55,941 nt of DNA from Chara braunii (Eukaryota > Streptophyta > Charophyceae > Charales > Characeae): assembly GCA_003427395.1 (NCBI GenBank), contig BFEA01000007.1, positions 7,403,959-7,459,899 of the forward strand, given 5' to 3'. This document shows, one piece after another, positions 21,517 to 32,880 of the stretch. The translations under genes were made by a program, and so were the position numbers. Within the stretch, counting starts at the first letter, position 1. Each line of letters starts with the position of its first letter. Under the pieces are notes generated by a model. That model was not told the DNA's origin and searched no databases. It saw only the letters and a program-made list of their open reading frames with translations.

Positions 21517-23774
21517 TCAATCTTCAATGATCTGGTGCTTTTTCTTCTGCAGAGCTTTTTCGTATTGAGCTACGACTTGAGGAGCGGTCTGCACGAGTTC
21601 CTCCCTGGTGAACCAGCGGTCCTCCTTTGGATCAATATGATGCCGGAACCGAACGCGGTACTGCAGCTTCGGTTTCGGAGGACATCCCTTGCCTGTTGGT
21701 CTTGGAACTGGCAGCTCCCTGTGGTCCACGATATCATCGATATCCACTTCTCCGTCCATGGTTGGGGGCAGCATTGAGCGCCGAGAAGGAAACTGGTCGG
21801 TTTCCTTGAAAGGTGCAAGTTTGGAGGCATGAAAGACATGATAAGTGCGGAGATGACCAGGGATCCGGATTACATAAGACGGCCCATCCGGATCAGTCCC
21901 GACAATGTCTAAGACCTCCCATGGCCCAAAGTACTGAGGCATGAGCTTGCAGGAAATCCCGTGCTCCTGTCCCAGTTCTGAGGACTTAACCCAGACTCTG
22001 TCCCCAACCTGAAATGTAGATGGGCGATGATGTTTGTTCTCAGATTCTATCATTGTCGTCTGAGCCTTCTGCATTTGTTCCACTGCCCGCTGCATCTTCT
22101 GCTCATATCGGTATGCAAATTCTGAAGTACAGGGTGCAGCAGTTGACTGACTTTCAGGTAGTAAGAAGTCTAGAGGCAGTCTAGGTTTGAAGGTCAGTAG
22201 CAGACTGTTAGGGCTCCCTCTGGTGGCGCTGTGCACAACATTGTTATACAGACTGGCGATGAGAGCAAGCTTCTCGCAACAGGTGTTGGACAACACGATT
22301 CAATTGTTCGGCCTGGCCATTGGCCTCGGGGTGATTACCCAAAGTCATCTGCAGCTGCGTTCCCTGTTTGGCAGCAGCAGCCTTCCATAACTCACTTGTA
22401 AATCTGACATCCCTGTCACTCACGATTGACTTGGGTAGACCAAAATCTCTTACCCAGTTCTCTTTGAACAGTCTGATAACGTACTAGGTTTTCGCTGTCT
22501 CCGACATGGCTATCAACCTAGCATACTTACTAAATCTGTTCAGGATGACAAAGATATGTCAAATCCCGCTCTTGCTGGTGACTAGTGTATCCATGAAGGG
22601 GCTTCAGGAGCCCAAGAGGAGCCGGAGTACGTGGCTTGTCTCTCTGACAGACCTGACAGGTCTCCACGTACAGTTGGGCATCTCGCATCATCGTGGGCCA
22701 CTAGAACTGCTGCAGCAGATTGGCTACTGTCTTTTTATAGCCAAAATGGCCCGTGGCATCATGACACTCACCTAAAAGTAAACTACGCGAAGACTCTTTA
22801 TTTGGGACACACAATCGTTTATTCCCTGCCTTCGCAAGGAACAACAAGCCGTTGACCAACTCCAACTCGGCAGAAGTCTTCTCATCCTTCGCCTCAAGTC
22901 TGCGTATGATCTCCGACATGAACTGGTCCTCGTGATAGGCTTCCACCAAATAGCGAGTAACATCATCCGCAAGATCGAACTCAGTAATCAGCGCACCTGA
23001 GAAATCAGGTCTACGCGAGAAGGCATCAACAACCTTGTTGTACTCCCCTTTCAAGTACTGCGGGTCAAAGTCATACTGCTCAATGAATTCGATCCAACGC
23101 TTCAGAGCGTCAGAGAACACCGACTGAGTTTTCATCCATCTCAAAGTCTGATGATCAGTCCTGAGGATGAAGAACCTCCCAAGGAGATAGTGCCTCCAAT
23201 GGGTCAGAGCCTTGTAAACCACATAGAGTTCCTTCTCATAGGTGGACTTGGCCAACTTCTGAGACGGCATTTTCTTGGACATGTACTCCACTGGCCTTAA
23301 CTTTTTCCCCTCCTGTTGCGCAAGTACGGCACCAAGGCCATATTGGCTGGCATCCATTGTTACTACAAAAGGTTGGTCAGGATCGAGAAATTTCAAGACC
23401 TCGTAGTGCGTCAACGCATGCTTCAGATGTCTAAAAGCAGCCTCGCACTCGTCTGTCCACTCCCATGAGGTGTCAAGGCGGGTCGGATAAGTCAAAGGGG
23501 CGGCCACTATGCTATAGTTCTTCACAAAAGTCCTATAGTAGCATGTCATCCCTAAGAAATATCTCATCTCAGTCACAGACTGAGGACGTGACCAATCACG
23601 AATGTTGGCCACCTTCGCGTCATCGGGCTTCAACCCCTCCGCGGAAATCTCATGACCCAAGTACAAGATACGAGTGCGGCCAAATTCACAATTCTCGCCG
23701 TTAATCTTGAACTTGTACTGACGAAGGAGACTGAGTACTTTGTCTAAAGTGCTACGTGCTCCTCGACAGCCCAA
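21517..23774 (-). pseudogene. Element D pol: RNase H, integrase and tail
   Basis: The frame at 22701-23774 covers the end of RT, RNase H (VTMDASQYGLGAVLAQQ, RTDHQTLRW, and VVDAFSRRPDF where the usual ADALSRR is altered) and the start of integrase with HDATGHFGYKK. It stops at TAG where B and A have Trp (RFWWP). Roughly 40 bp covering the first catalytic Asp of integrase is deleted near 22590. A further TAG near 22487 replaces a Glu codon. The C-terminal frame 21517-22296 has the GPY/F-like region, PSYVIRIPGHL, VFHASKL and DRWFTREEL, ending in TGA. Confidence 0.88.
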
Positions 23775-23825
23775 CTGAAGATAAATATGTCATCGAGGTA
23801 CACGATGACAAACTTGCCCAAGTAG

Positions 23826-25079
23826 TCATGAAAGATCTGATTCATAGCGTGCTGAAAGGTGCCAGGAGCATTGCACAATGCCGAAAGGCATCACCACAAA
23901 CTCGTACAGACCGTACCTGGTCTGAAATGCGGTTTTGTGTTGATCCTCGGGCCTGATTGCAATCTGATGGTACCCGGACTTGAGATCTATCTTACTGAAG
24001 TACCGACACCATTGCACTCCATCTAGCAAGTCATCGATGCGCGGTAGGGGCTCCCTGTTCTTCACGGTGATGGCATTGAGGCCTCTAGAATCAATGCACA
24101 TTCTCAGTGTACCCCCCTTCTTCGGCACAAATAGTACTAGAGATCCGTAACGGGAGACACTTGGCCGGATCCAACCCTTCTCTATGAGTTCCTTGAGCTG
24201 TCGGCGAAGCTCATCAAGCTCGCCTGGAGACATCCTATAGATCCTACCCTTCGGGATGCTAGATCCTGGGGTAATTTTTATAGCGTGGACGACCTCCCTC
24301 TCGACAAACCCCTGTTGGCTCTTCAAATAGATCAGGGTACTTAGCAACTACTCCCTCTATCTCCGGCGGCATTTTCACCGGCTCGCCTGCAGCAGAGACG
24401 TAAACTAGATATATACCCTCCTCCGGATTTTGCTTATAATAGTTATAGAACGCGGCCGCACACATGCATATGTAGGACTCGATCAGACTACTAGCCTTGA
24501 ACTTATGTAATTTGGCGGTCCCCCCTTCGGGCAAAGTGTGTTTGACCACTTTTCGGTCCCAGTCAAACTGGGTTGTGCAACGGAGAGGTAGTACATACCT
24601 AACAATATGTCCATTGGGAGATCGTCGCTCACCAGGAATGAGACACGATGTCTCAATTCCCCTCCCGCGTACGGGAACAGGCACTCAACGTCCTGTAGGT
24701 AGTCATTGACTACCATGCGCTGTTTGTTGGCACAGGTCGACTCCACAGGTCGACTCAGGTGCTGCACTTGTCCCTCTAAGCACAACCTTTCAACTCACGC
24801 GCGACTAATAAAGTTCCGCGTCGAGCAAGTGTCATAATAGGCCCCGGCCTTACGGCCGTCGATGACTACCTCGCCGACGAACAACTCACCCTTAGGGGCT
24901 TTGGCCATGGCCGTCCAAGAAGCTAGCGGGTCCGATCTAGACCACTCCTCTTCTAACTCCTCTAAGGACTCAAACACATTCAGCGAACAGAGGATCGTTG
25001 GGTCCGAATGTGTTTGCGGGACGACGATGGAGTAAGTAGTTTGGGCCATCTCTCGCGATGGTGAGGGTGTGTCCACCAC
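23826..25079 (-). pseudogene. Element D pol: protease and reverse transcriptase
   Basis: The protease piece (24795-25079) has DTCSTRNFIS as in A and B and ends at a TGA replacing a Cys codon. The next piece (24483-24785) carries the LLGMYYLSVAQP block, then frames shift. The RT piece (23826-24347) has [11 protein letters not shown] (Tyr to Ser), [25 protein letters not shown] and VVMPFG, then a shift just before the catalytic YLDD region (about 23880). It still contains the 13 residues deleted in A. Confidence 0.88.
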
Positions 25080-25108
25080 CTCGACCCTAGCAGGAACAAC
25101 TACTATCC

Positions 25109-26973
25109 CTACTGGCCCGACGTGTTTCCCGGAGCAGTGCCTGAACTACTGGCAACATTCCTACTGACAGGAGTGGAGGATCCTACCGCCTGCCCCATAG
25201 TAGGCGGGATCTTCTCGGTCACCTTTTTGTTACGACACTCGAACTAATTATGGCCGTATTGGCCACAACGGATACAAGTTTGTCGGGTGTACCGGTCTCT
25301 CCACAAGTCCTCAGTAAGACCCGCTCTCTCCCATGGAGGAGCATTGGGGTCAACTTTCCTTGGCCGGGAACCTCCTCGGCGTCTACCGGTCGCCTTTCCT
25401 TCCTGAGCTACGACAGCGACTACTCCAGTCTCTGAAGCTTCTACGCTGCCTGCCTCTGAACCAACTCCCACTTGGAGGTCGTCATCCAACTTGATGGTTG
25501 AACCATCGTTGTCGACGAACATGATACGACCCTTCGCCTTCCAGTTGGGAGGCAGTGCTTTCTTCCTACCATCCGTCGTGGGATTATGTCCATGCCCTAT
25601 CTTTGCTTCCAGGTCTAGGGCCTTCTTGCTGAACGAGGGAAAGTTGTGCACATTGATGTTCGCCTCTCCTACCAACTGATTCTTGAGTGGCATGGGCAGA
25701 CACCTCAGGTAAGTCGTCAGTAAGACTTAGGGGTCATAGCGCACCCCAGGGACACAGATCAGACGCTCTACTGCGTCTGTGACCTCCCTAACTGACTTGA
25801 AAAATCGAGCGCTCAAAGTCAGGATCGCGTCAGTGGCCTTTTGAGCCTCCTAAGGATCATGCCACCTTTCCTCCACCAGCTTAAGGAAATCATCCAGCTT
25901 TTGGCTAGCTGCCCAAGCGTGGAAGTCATGACCGTCTTGCTGCACTCCCCTCTAAATAGGAGGCAGTCACAAGCATCTTCCTCTTGCGGCAAGGTAAGTT
26001 TACACTCGACATAGACCGGCACCACCCTCAACCACGTGTCGAGGTCTTCGCCCCTCTTATCCCCTGAAAAGGGTTTGGGAGCGGCGATGGTTGTCTTTGG
26101 TACCCACTGTGTCTGTCCCTGCACCTGTCCCACTCCTGGCTGTGGACTCTGGGGAACAGGCTGTTGCACCTGTTGCTGCTGGGGCTGTGTCCCCTGCGGC
26201 TGTACAAGTTGCGGAACAACAGATTGCCCACTGATGGCAACCTGCGATGGAGGTTGGGATATCACTGACTATACAGGAATCTGAACACTAGGACCTGTTG
26301 ACATCCCTCCTGGCAGCGGCATGCCAAGGGAAACGGCTTGGACCGATGCTGGGGAGACATATGGGGATACCCCAGTCACCAGTGGGACAAAAGGAGGAGG
26401 ATGTGCAACGGGTCAGGCACCAGGCCCGGACTGTAATGGCGCTGCCTGCAACCGTCCAACCAGCAAGGCTAGACTTGAATGTCCTGAAGGAGGGCCGTCT
26501 GGTGGTCCTGCGTCTCTATTACTCCTAGCAGGGCCGTCCGTATTGTCCTCACATCCGCATCCATGTTGGTCAGGTCCATTCCCTCGAACTCCCTAATGTC
26601 CGTTTCTCTCCGTTGCATCCTGGCTACTCTCCGAATCATTCTCTCTTTCTCCGCCTTTATCTCTCCTAAAGCCTTCTGTAACTGTGCCTCTAACTCCAGT
26701 CGACTGACTCTGGGTCTGCGCAGCAGTTGACCCTACAGTCCCCGATCCGCTTGCCTGAGAGGTTTGCTGTGCAGCGCTAGCCATGGCTGCGGCCCCACTT
26801 GCTAAAGCCCTGCTGGCTTCTGCGCCCCTAGCTCTCTGCTGCTGCCGCCTCCTCTCCCTAAGCTGTCGGAACAAGAGTCTGTCGCCCTCTGGTCCTAATG
26901 CCACGTGGGATATTGGGCGCCTTGCTGATCGCAAGATCCGGTCGTCCGGTTGCTATTCTTCCCTGTCGCTCAT
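25109..26973 (-). pseudogene. Element D gag
   Basis: Start ATG is 26971-26973. The N-terminus aligns with A. In-frame or near-frame stops replace residues that are Gln in A at 26269-26271, 25850-25852, 25727-25729 and 25244-25246. The last lies inside the CCHC knuckle (25235-25276), otherwise CIRCGQYGHN..FEC. The capsid part keeps GDKRGEDLDTWLR but has an internal deletion near 25940. It ends with TAG 25109-25111, four codons after the GGGAAAC heptamer. Confidence 0.87.
25124..25130 (-). promoter_or_regulatory. Candidate -1 ribosomal frameshift site, element D
   Basis: G GGA AAC on the sense strand with GGA AAC in the gag frame; the gag TAG follows after four codons. The -1 frame runs without a stop into the protease frame. 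Identical to element A. Confidence 0.62.
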
Positions 26974-26999
26974 AAGCTACAGTACTGGGCACAATCTGC

Positions 27000-28236
27000 A
27001 TTAGACTACTCTAGGTGCCTACCACAGCGTAATGCCCGGACCAATTTAAAATAAATAAATAATTAATTGGTGAGTTTTTCGGAGTAGATACATTTGGGAT
27101 CAACAGGTAAGTTCAGATTCCTACAAATAGTACTATTCAACTTTGACTAGTTCGCAAACAGAAAGCACAATGAACAGAGGACAGTTCTAAACTATGTTGT
27201 CTGTCAGACGTCAATGGCAGTACATCTAACTAATCAAAATAAAAATAACATCATTTGTTGGGTCTGTTTGAAGCATGGGATCTTACTCAAACTTATCACC
27301 GGGAATCTACCCCTTCCCCATTCCCTTTGATTGTCACTTGACGTCAGCGTCCCTGAGCAATCCGGTTTGGCGTGGTGACTAAAGGTGTGGCGTGCGTGAC
27401 TAAAGGTGTGCACACGGCCCACCCCTGTGCCCCGAGTAGCCGCTGAGTTGGCCAGCCCTGCACTGTGCCTTACACCGATTGGCTGATCAAGAGGCAATTT
27501 CACGACCGCCCCCAAGTGTCATCAGGAATTATTTTGCGTCACAGTAGGACGACGATCACAGCCAATGGTTTCCCCAGCCAGTGTTTATTTATAGACGCCC
27601 GGTACTCGTCTCTCCCATAGGGCTGGCCTGCCCTTCAGTACCCCTGTATGAGCGCAACAAGCAGACAAGGACAAAGCAGCAACGCATGCGTGCTCTACTC
27701 CCGGTGGGTTGGCATGGTGACCGTAACCCAGTGCTCCGTCCAGGACCCTTCAGAAAGCACCGCCCTCTCCTTCCAGATGCTCCACATGAACAATGCCGAC
27801 TCTCAAGGTTGAGCGCACACGACAACTCACATGAGAGGACTCTGAAGAAGGAACTCACAACCTCACGGTAAGAAGTGATGAAGAGGGTAGATAAGGTTAA
27901 GAGCAACATACCTCATTATAGCTGCCCCCAACCACAGATATTCTCACCAGATGACCTGATGGCGATTGCGATGACCAGTCACTGCATCGGCACAACCAGC
28001 ATTATCTCGTCGTTCCACCTCAACATCAATCAACCACCAGATAGTTCTCATCACACTGCGAACACCCAATATACACACCGTAGCCTTCCTGGTGATTCCC
28101 CTCTCCTCCTGGGTCGCCACACTTGTCTCCGCCCTCCTCAGTACACACCGCCTACGGCCAGACTCACCAAGCAGACCGCATGTATGTACCGCATAGGTAG
28201 AAGACAAGCGCCAGATGAGCGCAACGTACCACAACT
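27000..28236 (-). other. Element D leader
   Basis: Non-coding leader between PBS and gag. Contains TATAAATAA in sense (27585-27593), the block of about 80 bp shared with E (27482-27559), and a sense frame (27589-27909) with LKGPGRSTG and CQPTGSRARM shared with A and B. Confidence 0.7.
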
Positions 28237-28247
28237 CCGATACCAAA
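28237..28247 (-). other. Element D primer binding site
   Basis: The minus strand reads TGGTATCGGAG, three bases from the LTR end; identical to element A. Confidence 0.85.
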
Positions 28248-28250
28248 TTG

Positions 28251-29173
28251 CAAGGAAGATGAGCGATAGCGAACCTCAGAAGTCAAACAACATCATACAC
28301 ATGTGACCAGATAGTCGTGACCTCGAACCAAAAGCAGAATTGCATCACGAGTCCCACCAAATAAGAGCACAGCAAAAGCTCATAATTGACAATGTTGGAA
28401 TAACAACACATAACTAATGTCGATATCCTATCTGGCGCTCGGCTCCAGACTACAAATGGCAGATCCTATCTAGCCTAGACTACAGTGCTGAAGATGACGA
28501 CAACAGCTCTCCATAAGTACAAGCAAATAGCGGCCAATGCCGCACGCTTCCAGCACCAGGTATGTCTCTCGCATCACTCACAACCTCGTTCCCCAACACA
28601 CAGATGCCACATGCACCCAAGGACCACCCTGCGCCACACCCAGCTCCCAGCAGCGCAGCTCGGCTATGGCTGCCTGCTCCTTCCAGCTCGCCCGTGAGCG
28701 CGTGAGCGCTGGTCAGCTTCAGCGAAGCAGCGCTTGTGCAGCATGCAGCCAGCACCCGAATGCCCAATGCGGAGGCAGGCCCTTTGCTATATGGAAGTGG
28801 CCTGCCTGCATTCTGTCCCAGGCTGCACTGGGCCTTCCCAAGAAGATTCCGGTAGGCCCCGGTAGGCTGAGGCTCAGTCCAAACAACTCAGGCCCTGGGC
28901 CTGTGGTGGTTGCTTGCGCCCAACTGTCATCGGCCTGTGTCTGTCCCACATCTCGTATCCAGCCCAGGGCCTGCCTTTGATTCATGCAAACAGGTGACCC
29001 AGGGCCTAGGTTCTCTCAATTAACTGGCGCTGCACAACTGCCTGAATTTCCTTAGTTGCGTGGTGGCCAAAATTCAGGGCCCTCAGGCCCTCGTCGAGCC
29101 TGCCTTCACTTAGGGTGGGCGACGTGCTGCTTGGCAGGGCCTGAAAGGGGCACATCGGGGCTTTAGCCTCGCA
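28251..29173 (-). repeat. Element D 5' LTR
   Basis: 923 bp with TG...CA ends, matching 20445-21479. It abuts the PBS on its left and the AAAA duplication on its right. Confidence 0.93.
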
Positions 29174-29177
29174 AAAA

Positions 29178-29537
29178 CGACTTTCGGAAAAAAATATTCC
29201 GAATTTCCACACAACGGGAAATTGCAAAAGGAGATCGAAATTTTCGAGAAAAAGATATTCCGGATTTCCAACAACGAAATTTCGGATTTTCAGAAGAAAA
29301 ACGAAAACGGAAATTTCAGATGTTGCGCTATTGTGATTTTCCACAACAGAAATAGCGAGAAAACGAAATCCAAGAAAAAAAAAAAAAAAATCGATTTTCG
29401 GCAGTGATGTCAAAATCGTGATTTTGGGGGCTAACTAGTGTGCTCTAATCAATCAATCAAGACTAATCAGCTACCTAGTCCCCGCACACGTGTCAGATCA
29501 GGTTGTCCTGATTCATGCGCGGTGTTCCGGTACCAAC
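29178..29537 (-). other. Element C leader, part next to 5' LTR, with degenerate PBS
   Basis: A/T-rich sequence with repeated TTCCGAATTT/GAAATTTCGG-like words and a poly(A) run near 29374-29390. On the minus strand, two bases inside the LTR, is TGGTACCGGAAC (29524-29535), a degenerate match to the initiator tRNA-Met PBS. No gene is seen. Confidence 0.65.
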
Positions 29538-30828
29538 TGTTACATGCCCAGTTGGGCGATGTACATATAAACCGAGGATCCGCAATGTGATAAAAAGGAC
29601 TGAATGGACTATGCAGTGCAAGCGGAATCTCAACAAGCAATGTGCATTCCGATGCATACAAAATGGTGCTTTATAGCGCAGGGAAGACTTTAGATACAAG
29701 TCCTGACCTGACCGGGACTGACCCCTTTCACGTAGTACAAGATAGCAAAGCAGAATGCTAGAATACTAATGACTAGCTCAATCAATGTTTCAACGCAGGC
29801 CAAACATACATCATGCTCGTCACAAGGTGTGAAGGGGCCTGGNGCTATACACAGGAAAGAAGCGCCAGGTCCAGACATACACAGATGAAGAGGAGAGGAT
29901 CAGACGAAGAAGAGGAAGGGGGAGATGGGAAAGTCGTCAACACCAAGTCTCGTTACAAGTCCCAAATAATCCCTCTTCAAAATGTCTGAAGTCCCATGTC
30001 GAGTCTGGATCCAATGTCACCAAGCTCTCTCGCTCTCTCTCTTATTCTGCTGATGCAGTGAAGTCAGATAGCGAGAGGGTGAGAAGGAGATGGTGGACTG
30101 AGAAGAGGAAGAAGAAGAACTCTCTCTCTCATGTGCCAGGAACTGACCTGTGAAGATGGCGCTGTGCTGCAGGTACCTCGAAGACGAAGCTGGAGCAATG
30201 GCGCTGCAGGTAAGTCCCTCTGGCCTCCGCCCAATCTCTCTCCCTATAGTACTACTCTAGCTATGGCGCCCAGCGCTGAAGACTACAGCTAATGCTACTA
30301 GCACCCAGCGCTGAAGACAACTGCTAACGCTACTACTACTACTCCTGCAGCGCTCCTCCATAGTGCTGCTGCCGAATCCTGAAGACTACTGACTGCCTCC
30401 TGCCTACCCGTGAAGTGCATGGGAAGTCCCTATGTACTCCCTCGGCCTGCCTCCTGACTGCCTCCGACTGCCTGCAGTTGGAGGCGGGCAGTCCAGGAGG
30501 CTGCTCTTGCCAATGCCAAACTGAGCCAGGGTCTGGCGCTGCAGCTGTCGTGGGAACAGGCCAAAAATATCCTGTTCCTAAAACCCTGGTTTGGTGCCCG
30601 AGTTTCAGGGCAGGTCGGTCTGATGAAAGACCAAAAATGGCCCTTCGTTTCAGGCTAAAAAAGCTACTGCCATTTTTAGTCCGAAACGACACAGGGTCTG
30701 TAGGCCCCTGTTTTTCAGGCTCTCGAGCTGAACAGACACGGGGCCTGTAGGCCCTGGTTTTCAGGCTTTCAGCCTGAGGGACGCAGGGCCTGGAAAATGG
30801 CCCTCAGGTGCAGGCGCAGCATGTAACA
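29538..30828 (-). repeat. Element C 5' LTR
   Basis: 1,291 bp, TGTTACATG...CATGTAACA. The sense TATAAAG box is at 29669-29675. An N at 29843 sits at the same position as the N in the other LTR. It contains AGCTATGGCGCC (30259-30270), the reverse complement of a 12-mer in the leader of E. Confidence 0.92.
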
Positions 30829-30832
30829 TTTA

Positions 30833-32880
30833 GCCACCGATTAATTATTTAATTATTTCAAATCAGTCTGTGCACTACGCTGTGGTAGGCATCGGAGAGT
30901 GACCTAGTGCAGATTGTGTATAGTTTTGTAGCTTATGAGCGAACGGGGATACCACTAGCGAGGACGACAGGATCTTGAGATCGGCTAGACGCCCGATGGC
31001 CTACTTGGCCTTAGGGAGAGGCAGCAGCAGCATCGGAGAGCTAGGGCAGCAGAGGCCGGCAGGGTGTTCGCAAGCGAAGCCGCTGATTCAACAGCCATGG
31101 CAACTGCTGTGTAGCAGAGTTCCCAGGCCAGCAGTTCAAGGACCGTAGGGTCAACGATTGTGCAGACCTTGAGTCATTCCACTGGCGTGATGGCAAGCCA
31201 ACCAATAGTGTTGACCCCTGAAGAGGTCGCCTTACAGCAGGCAGCACGGCAAGAGGCACAACTAAGAAGGCTCTAGGAGAGATAAAGGCAGAGAAAGAGA
31301 AGATGATTAGAAGAAGAGCCACGTTACAGCGGAGACAAGCGGACGTTAGTGAGTTAGAGGGGATGGAGCTGACGCGCATGGATGATGATGTGAGGACTCT
31401 CCGTGCAGTCCTGCTAGATGTAGTAGAAATGCAGGACCACCAGACGGCTCTCTTACAGGACATCCAACAGAGTCTGGCTGTATTGGTCGGGCAAGCACAG
31501 GCAGCTCCATCGCCGTCCGGGCCCGGTGCCTGGCCCGTTGTACATCCTCCTCCTTTTGTCCCACTGGTGACTGGGGTATCCCCAAATGTTTCTCCAGCAT
31601 CGGTCCAAGCCACTTCCCTAGGTATGCCGCTAACAAGAGGGTTCTCAACAGGTCCTAGCGTGCAGGTTCCTCTACAGTCAGTGTATTCCTTACCTCCGTC
31701 GCACGTTGCCGTCACCGGGCAGCCTGCTCTCTCGCAGCCTGCACAGCCGCAGGGTACACAACTCCAGACAACAACTAGTGCAGCAGCCTAGTCCCCAAGG
31801 TTCACAGCCTGGAGTGGGACAGGTATCGGGACAAACCCAATGGGTTCCGAAGACGACCATCGCCTCTCCCAAACCTTTTTCAGGGGACAAGAGGGGCGAA
31901 GACCTCGACACGTGGTTGAGGTCAGTGCCAGTTTATGTCAAGTGTAAATTGACCTTGCCGCACGAGGAAGTGCTTGTGGTTGCCTCCTATTTAAAGGGGA
32001 GCGCAGCAAGATGGCTGAGTGGTTTAGTGCAGTTACAGGGATACGGTCATGACTTCCACGCTTGGGCAGTTAACAAGAAACTGGACGACTTCCTCAAGCT
32101 GGTGGAAGATAGGTGGCATGATCCTTAGGAGGCTCAAAAGGCCACTGATCCGATCCTGACTCTGAAGAAGTCAGTAAGGGAGGCCACGGACGCAGTAGAG
32201 CGTCTGATCTGTGTTCCTGAATTTCGCTACGACCCCCCGGTTTTATTCACCTTCTACTTGAGATGTTTTCCTTTGCCTCTCAGGAACCAGTTGGCAGGTG
32301 AGGCCAACATCAATATGCACAACTTTCCCTCGTTCAGCAAGAAGGCCCTAGACCTAGAGGCAAATATAGGGCATGGGCATACACCCACGACGAATGGTAG
32401 GAAGAAGGCACTGCCTCCCAACTGGAAGGCGAAAGGCCGCATAATGTTCGTCGACAACGATGGTTCTACCATCGAGTTAGAAGATGACTTCCAGGCGGGA
32501 GTAGGTAAAGAGGCAGGCAGCGTAGAGGCTTCAGGGGTGGAGTAGTCGCTGCCTCAGTACAAAAAGTTAAGGCAACCGGTAGACGCCGTGGAGGCTCCCG
32601 GTCTAGGAGTCAAGTTAACCCCAATGCTCCTCCATGGAAGGAAGCGGGCCTTGCAGAGGACGTGTGGAGAGACCGGTACACCAGGCAGACCTGTATTCGT
32701 TGTGGTCAATATGGCCATAACCAATTCAAGTGCCGCAACAAGAAGGTGACCGAGAAAATCCCGCCTACGATGGGGCAGGCGGTGAGATCCTCCGCTCCCG
32801 TAGGTAGCAATGTGGCCAGAAATTCTGGCACCGTTCGGGGAAACACGTCGGTCGGGCCAGTAGGAATACTAGCTGTTCCT
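30833..32880 (+). pseudogene. Element B leader end and gag
   Basis: The leader resumes at 30833 and reaches a gag-type ATG at 30935, soon out of frame relative to A and D. Gag parts: VASQ/LTPEEV-like N-terminus, coiled-coil-like MDDDVRTLRAVLLDVVEMQ (31303-31791), capsid domain (31706-32128, GDKRGEDLDTWLR and ARWLSGLVQLQ), NMHNFPSFSKKALDLEA (32258-32545) and a perfect CCHC knuckle CIRCGQYGHNQFKC at 32692-32733. Stops replacing Gln occur at 31113-31115 and 32126-32128; the latter is also a TAG in D. Unlike A and D, the knuckle frame continues into the protease region without a stop because of a 4-bp TCGG duplication (32848-32855). Confidence 0.87.
32838..32844 (+). promoter_or_regulatory. Slippery heptamer retained in element B
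   Basis: GGGAAAC lies at the position of the A and D frameshift sites. Here a downstream tandem TCGG (32848-32851 and 32852-32855) puts gag and pol in one frame, so the site would no longer be needed. Confidence 0.55.

Larger units (their letters stand above)
20445..29173 (-). mobile_element. Element D: Ty3/gypsy, family 1, innermost insertion
   Basis: Minus-strand element of 8,729 bp nested in the leader of C. LTRs are at 20445-21479 and 28251-29173, PBS at 28237-28247, and AAAA is duplicated at 20441-20444 and 29174-29177. The left terminal TG has become TA. Gag and pol are closely related to A and B. It has several stops and frameshifts despite being the youngest of this nest. Confidence 0.93.
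13073..30828 (-). mobile_element. Element C: Ty3/gypsy, family 2, carrying nested D
   Basis: Minus-strand element spanning 17.8 kb; about 9.0 kb without D. The LTRs (13073-14366 and 29538-30828) begin TGTTACATG and end CATGTAACA, a 9-bp terminal inverted repeat. TTTA is duplicated at 13069-13072 and 30829-30832. Order in sense: 5' LTR at right, PBS, leader (interrupted by D), gag, pol, polypurine tract, 3' LTR. It sits inside the leader of B. Pol has only a few stops and frameshifts. Confidence 0.93.
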
